Source: Combretum micranthum (taxonomy: Eukaryota > Streptophyta > Magnoliopsida > Myrtales > Combretaceae). From it: a DNA stretch of 64,000 nucleotides. Positions 61,080 to 64,000 of this stretch are shown here, piece after piece. The notes below the pieces were generated by a model. That model worked only from the letters and a program-made list of their open reading frames with translations, ran no database searches and was not told where the DNA came from. A program made the position numbers and the translations under genes. Position 1 is the stretch's first letter; the number at the start of each line of letters is the position of its first letter. The stretch is taken from positions 62,001-126,000 of the forward strand of contig JAMXBD010000392.1 of assembly GCA_024138025.1 (NCBI GenBank), in the 5' to 3' direction.

Positions 61080-61545
61080 GTGAACAAAGGAAAGGTCAAT
61101 GTGACAACACCTTTTCCTTGTACAGCTCTCTCTCCTAAGAAATTTGACTTATTCAAGAGTTTTCTTTCAAGTGCTAGAGGCTCAGCCTAAGGAAAAAGTG
61201 GCCTCTCAACTCACACCACTAGAAGTGATTCAACTATAAAGATATGGTTAAAGTAGTTGAATGTATTCAAACTTGCACCTTTCTTGTTGAAACCTACCTT
61301 TCCTCAACATCAGCAAAACCTAAAACCACCTTCCCTAACCACCTGCCCATAATCCACCTTCCCCATCTTATGTCCAAGTTGTGTCAAGCATTCGGACCCA
61401 AAGTGGGGATCTCTCCTAATTTCTTCCCTCCTACCGAGATTGGAGGAAGGATTAGTGTAATCCTCCCTAAAGCATTTAAAGTAGGGGAGGGAATTTGGAG
61501 AAATACACTAGTGGTTGCTAAGGAAAGTAACGACCTTTGCTTATA
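61080..61545 (+). mobile_element. LINE ORF1 fragment (DUF4283-type start)
   Basis: The frame ending at 61,546 includes IGGRISVILPKAFKVGEGIW and then RNTLVV. It parallels NGRIQVKPPKSV and MLWKNTLVG in the LINE relic at 50,030. A second copy of the GGGGAGGGGATTTGGAGAAA block occurs at 61,643, after 160 bp. The stretch 60,667-61,079 shows no gene. Confidence 0.55.
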
Positions 61546-61689
61546 GTGCAAAGATTGTGAGGAGTTTATGGGATTGGGAAGGCTAATTAGAAGTCCTTAG
61601 CACCGGCTAATGCCTCTTCTTCTCTTCTTCTTCTTCTTAGGTGGGGGAGGGGATTTGGAGAAATATACTAGAATGCTACTTTCAGAAAG

Positions 61690-63960
61690 CACTACTTTGC
61701 TTACCATGCAAAAAATTTCTAGAATTTTATTCGAATCGTGAAAAACTACAATAGAGGCTTTTGTACCATTTTTGTATTGATTTCAAAAGATAATTCCAAA
61801 ATGGTATGGAAGCCAAATTGAAGCGCCTCCAGTGAAGGCATCTTGACAGTGAAGGAACTATTAACAACAACGGATGTGCTTTTCCTAAATAGCGCCGTCA
61901 TTGTATATTTGTGCTGTAATTGATGGTGCTTTTAAGGAAGGTGTCTACTCTGTAAAAGAAAAAACAAAAAAGCCGCCTTCACTTACAGTGCCTTCATTGT
62001 GACATAGAAATATTTTGTGCAAAATCGAAAAAACAACCCAAATTTACAATTTGAATAATTAAAACTCTTCACATCTCCATTTTACATATCACAATACAAA
62101 CTAACTACAAATCACTACTATCACCTCCCTTTTCCGACATACGTCAACTTTGCATTGAACTCATAAGCATATGACGGCAAAATTTTCAATAATATTCAAA
62201 CTAACATATCAATGATCTTAATAAATTCCATGTGAAAAATGAAACCGGTTTGCCAAAAATATCCATTAGAAAAGAGTACAAAGTCTAAAAAAAAAAAACA
62301 ATTTGCAAGTGAACGAAATGAAAATGGTACGTACAATATAACATTACAGGCTGTTCTTGCCTCCTATCCCTCTATGGGGATTGTGGGCAATCTTCAACAT
62401 AATGGAGTGCCAACCATGTTTTGCAGGACTAAAATTGGTGGAGCAACTATGATGGATTGGGTAGTGCGCTGAAGCTGTGCAAACTTTGTTAACCCCTCAT
62501 CTATGTTAATGTCCTCACCATGTGGGGTTCCTCTTCTCTTCTGCGGTACAAATGGAGCTAGGATTGCAAATGCCCCATGCTCGCTATACAGATATGCTAT
62601 GAGGCAGAGCCAAATCTTGACGTACCTAATATATCCCTTACCATGTATGTAGCTGCTATGAGTCGGGGTGTGCACTAGAAATGAGTTGTGAAGTAGATGA
62701 CATTGAAGAAGTTCTTCACCATCCGCCCTTAACTCCAAGTAAACGTCAAGCACTAGATTGAGGTTGTTAAACAATCTTGTCCTCATTGGTAAAGGGCATA
62801 AGATGAGGATGGATGCTAGCTTGTTTGATGATCTCTGTCTAGAGCTCAACCTTTACCTAGGAGTGAGTGGTGAAACACTTCTTTTGTATCTTTTGCTTCA
62901 TAACCATTACTAGCTTAGACCCCCTGACTCAGAGTAGCTACATTGCAGGGGGAATTATTGGTACTTAGCATCTAGTTTTGTCTCATATTACATCCCATAT
63001 GGTGAGCATTGTATATCTGAAATCTAAACTCCACTTGTATTGTAAAAGAGGGCGAATTCCACAAGGCGAGAACATACTACACCCAGTGTAGTGAGTGTGG
63101 GACATTTGCAGTCCCAACACCATTTGTGCCATAGAAAAAATGGAATGAGGCATTAACATGGTGGAGGCATTAACATGGGTAAGGGGTTGACACAGCTCAC
63201 ACAACTTTGGTGCACCACCTAGTTTAGCACAGTTACTTCACCAAATTTTAGTCCATTGGCCACCTAGAAGAAGTCCCAATGCTTGTAGGACGTGGTTAGC
63301 GCTCCATTATATCGAGGACTACCTATAGTCTTCATAGGAGGGGTTGGAGTTGAGGATAGCTTGTAGTGTTACATTGTACATAGCATTATCATTTCATTCC
63401 CTTGCAAATTGGATATTTTTCAGGCTTTGTACTTCATATGTAAAGGACATTTGGTAATTGGTTTTATTTTTCACATGGAATTTTTTATTAAGATCATTGA
63501 AATGTTTGATTGAATATACATCAAAATTATGTTATTATATGCCTAAGGAGTTGTATGTTGAAAAAGGGAGGTGATATGTGAAATGGGGATGTGATTTGTA
63601 TGTTAGGTTATGGAATGTGGTTATGATATGTAAAATGGGGCTATGAAGAGTTGTAATTTTTCAAGTTGTAAATTTGAGCTTTTTTTTATTTTGCACAAAA
63701 TATTTCGATGTGTTGCAGTGAAATTGCTATTAGTGGTGGTGTTTTTGTTTTTTTGTTTATAGAGAAGGCGCCTTCCTCAAAAGCGCCTTTAATTACAACA
63801 CAGATTTGCATTAAAGGTGTGGCTTAGAACAATGCCTTTAGTGTCAGGATGCCTTAAATTTGGCTTCCATACCATTGTGGAATTATTTTTTGTGATGAGT
63901 TTGGCACGGGCTAAGGCTTCTTATGGTTTTGTGATGAAGAATCCTTACTAAGGTACTTTG
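61690..63960. mobile_element. DNA element with long terminal inverted repeats (over 350 bp each)
   Basis: The left arm (strongest at 61,791-62,150) and right arm (strongest at 63,540-63,893) are inverted copies. They share ATAATTCCAAAATGGTATGG, AAGCCAAATT, ATATTTTGTGCAAAAT, CATTTTACATATCA and ATCACCTCCC. Weaker pairing continues outward to about 61,690 and 63,960, so the true ends and TSD are not fixed and may pass the window edge. Long TIRs suggest a Mutator-like element. The interior has no recognised transposase. Confidence 0.65.
62394..62849 (-). CDS. unrecognised ORF inside the long-TIR element
   Basis: This 151-codon open frame is on the minus strand with ATG at 62,849. It has a leucine-rich middle (LFNNLNLVLDVYLELRADGE), a Lys/Arg-rich VPQKRRG and an acidic HGEDINIDEG. 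I see no known transposase motif, signal peptide or repeat. In the same strand, another open stretch precedes it at 62,983-63,204 in a different frame. It may be a captured host fragment, a decayed transposase part or chance. I do not assign a function. Confidence 0.25.
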   Translation of the reverse strand: MSSRQRSSNKLASILILCPLPMRTRLFNNLNLVLDVYLELRADGEELLQCHLLHNSFLVHTPTHSSYIHGKGYIRYVKIWLCLIAYLYSEHGAFAILAPFVPQKRRGTPHGEDINIDEGLTKFAQLQRTTQSIIVAPPILVLQNMVGTPLC

Positions 63961-64000
63961 AAGCATGTATTTTTCCTCATTGGTCTTTCAACTCAAAAAG

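Noticed and set aside
62983..63204. 73-codon minus-strand ORF upstream of the 151-codon ORF
   Set aside because: A different frame, Cys/His scattered without a zinc-finger spacing, and no recognised domain. Noted only as part of the element interior.

Overview
The window is nuclear DNA of a flowering plant. The evidence is spliceosomal introns, a plant-type sacsin gene, Ty1/copia and chromovirus-like LTR elements, plant L1-type LINE fragments, a FAR1/FRS-type gene relic and many MITEs. The sequence is AT-rich and crowded with transposon relics, and introns of the one real gene are inflated by insertions, which fits a medium to large plant genome. No species can be named from the sequence alone.

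Left half (1 to about 30,900): no intact gene is visible. It is a layered transposon landscape. The clearest piece is a FAR1/MULE-transposase-like pseudogene (8,640-14,375, + strand). It can be read continuously only after removing a MITE (9,166-9,382), a solo LTR with target-site duplication (TSD) TAATG (9,462-11,400) and a second solo LTR with TSD TTACT (12,472-13,841). Two further solo LTRs of about 3 kb follow (14,726-17,962, TSD AATAT; 20,889-23,851, TSD CATTC/CATTT). LTR-like remnants, a SINE-like unit, MITEs and old tandem duplications fill much of the rest.

Right half (31,324 to 58,188): seven exons of a sacsin-like gene (+ strand; Arabidopsis AT5G23110 type). They code for about the first 3,100 residues of a protein whose Arabidopsis relative has about 4,700. 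Three sacsin repeat regions are recognisable, the third with a degenerate ATPase motif. The C-terminal third, including the expected RING finger, is not in the window. Introns carry an antisense copia element (35,884-40,748, TSD ATGGG), an older antisense LTR element with a LINE ORF1 inside it, a LINE 3' fragment and MITEs. The reading frame is broken at about seven places. All but one are single-base losses that can be placed at short homopolymers, and I see no nonsense substitution, so consensus error is as likely as real gene decay.

Right end (58,199 to 64,000): either the next sacsin intron or flanking DNA. It holds a candidate gene-capturing element (59,793-60,666) with imperfect terminal inverted repeats around a nodulin-like/NFD4-type MFS fragment, a LINE ORF1 fragment, and a DNA element with inverted repeats longer than 350 bp (about 61,690-63,960) that encloses an unrecognised minus-strand ORF.
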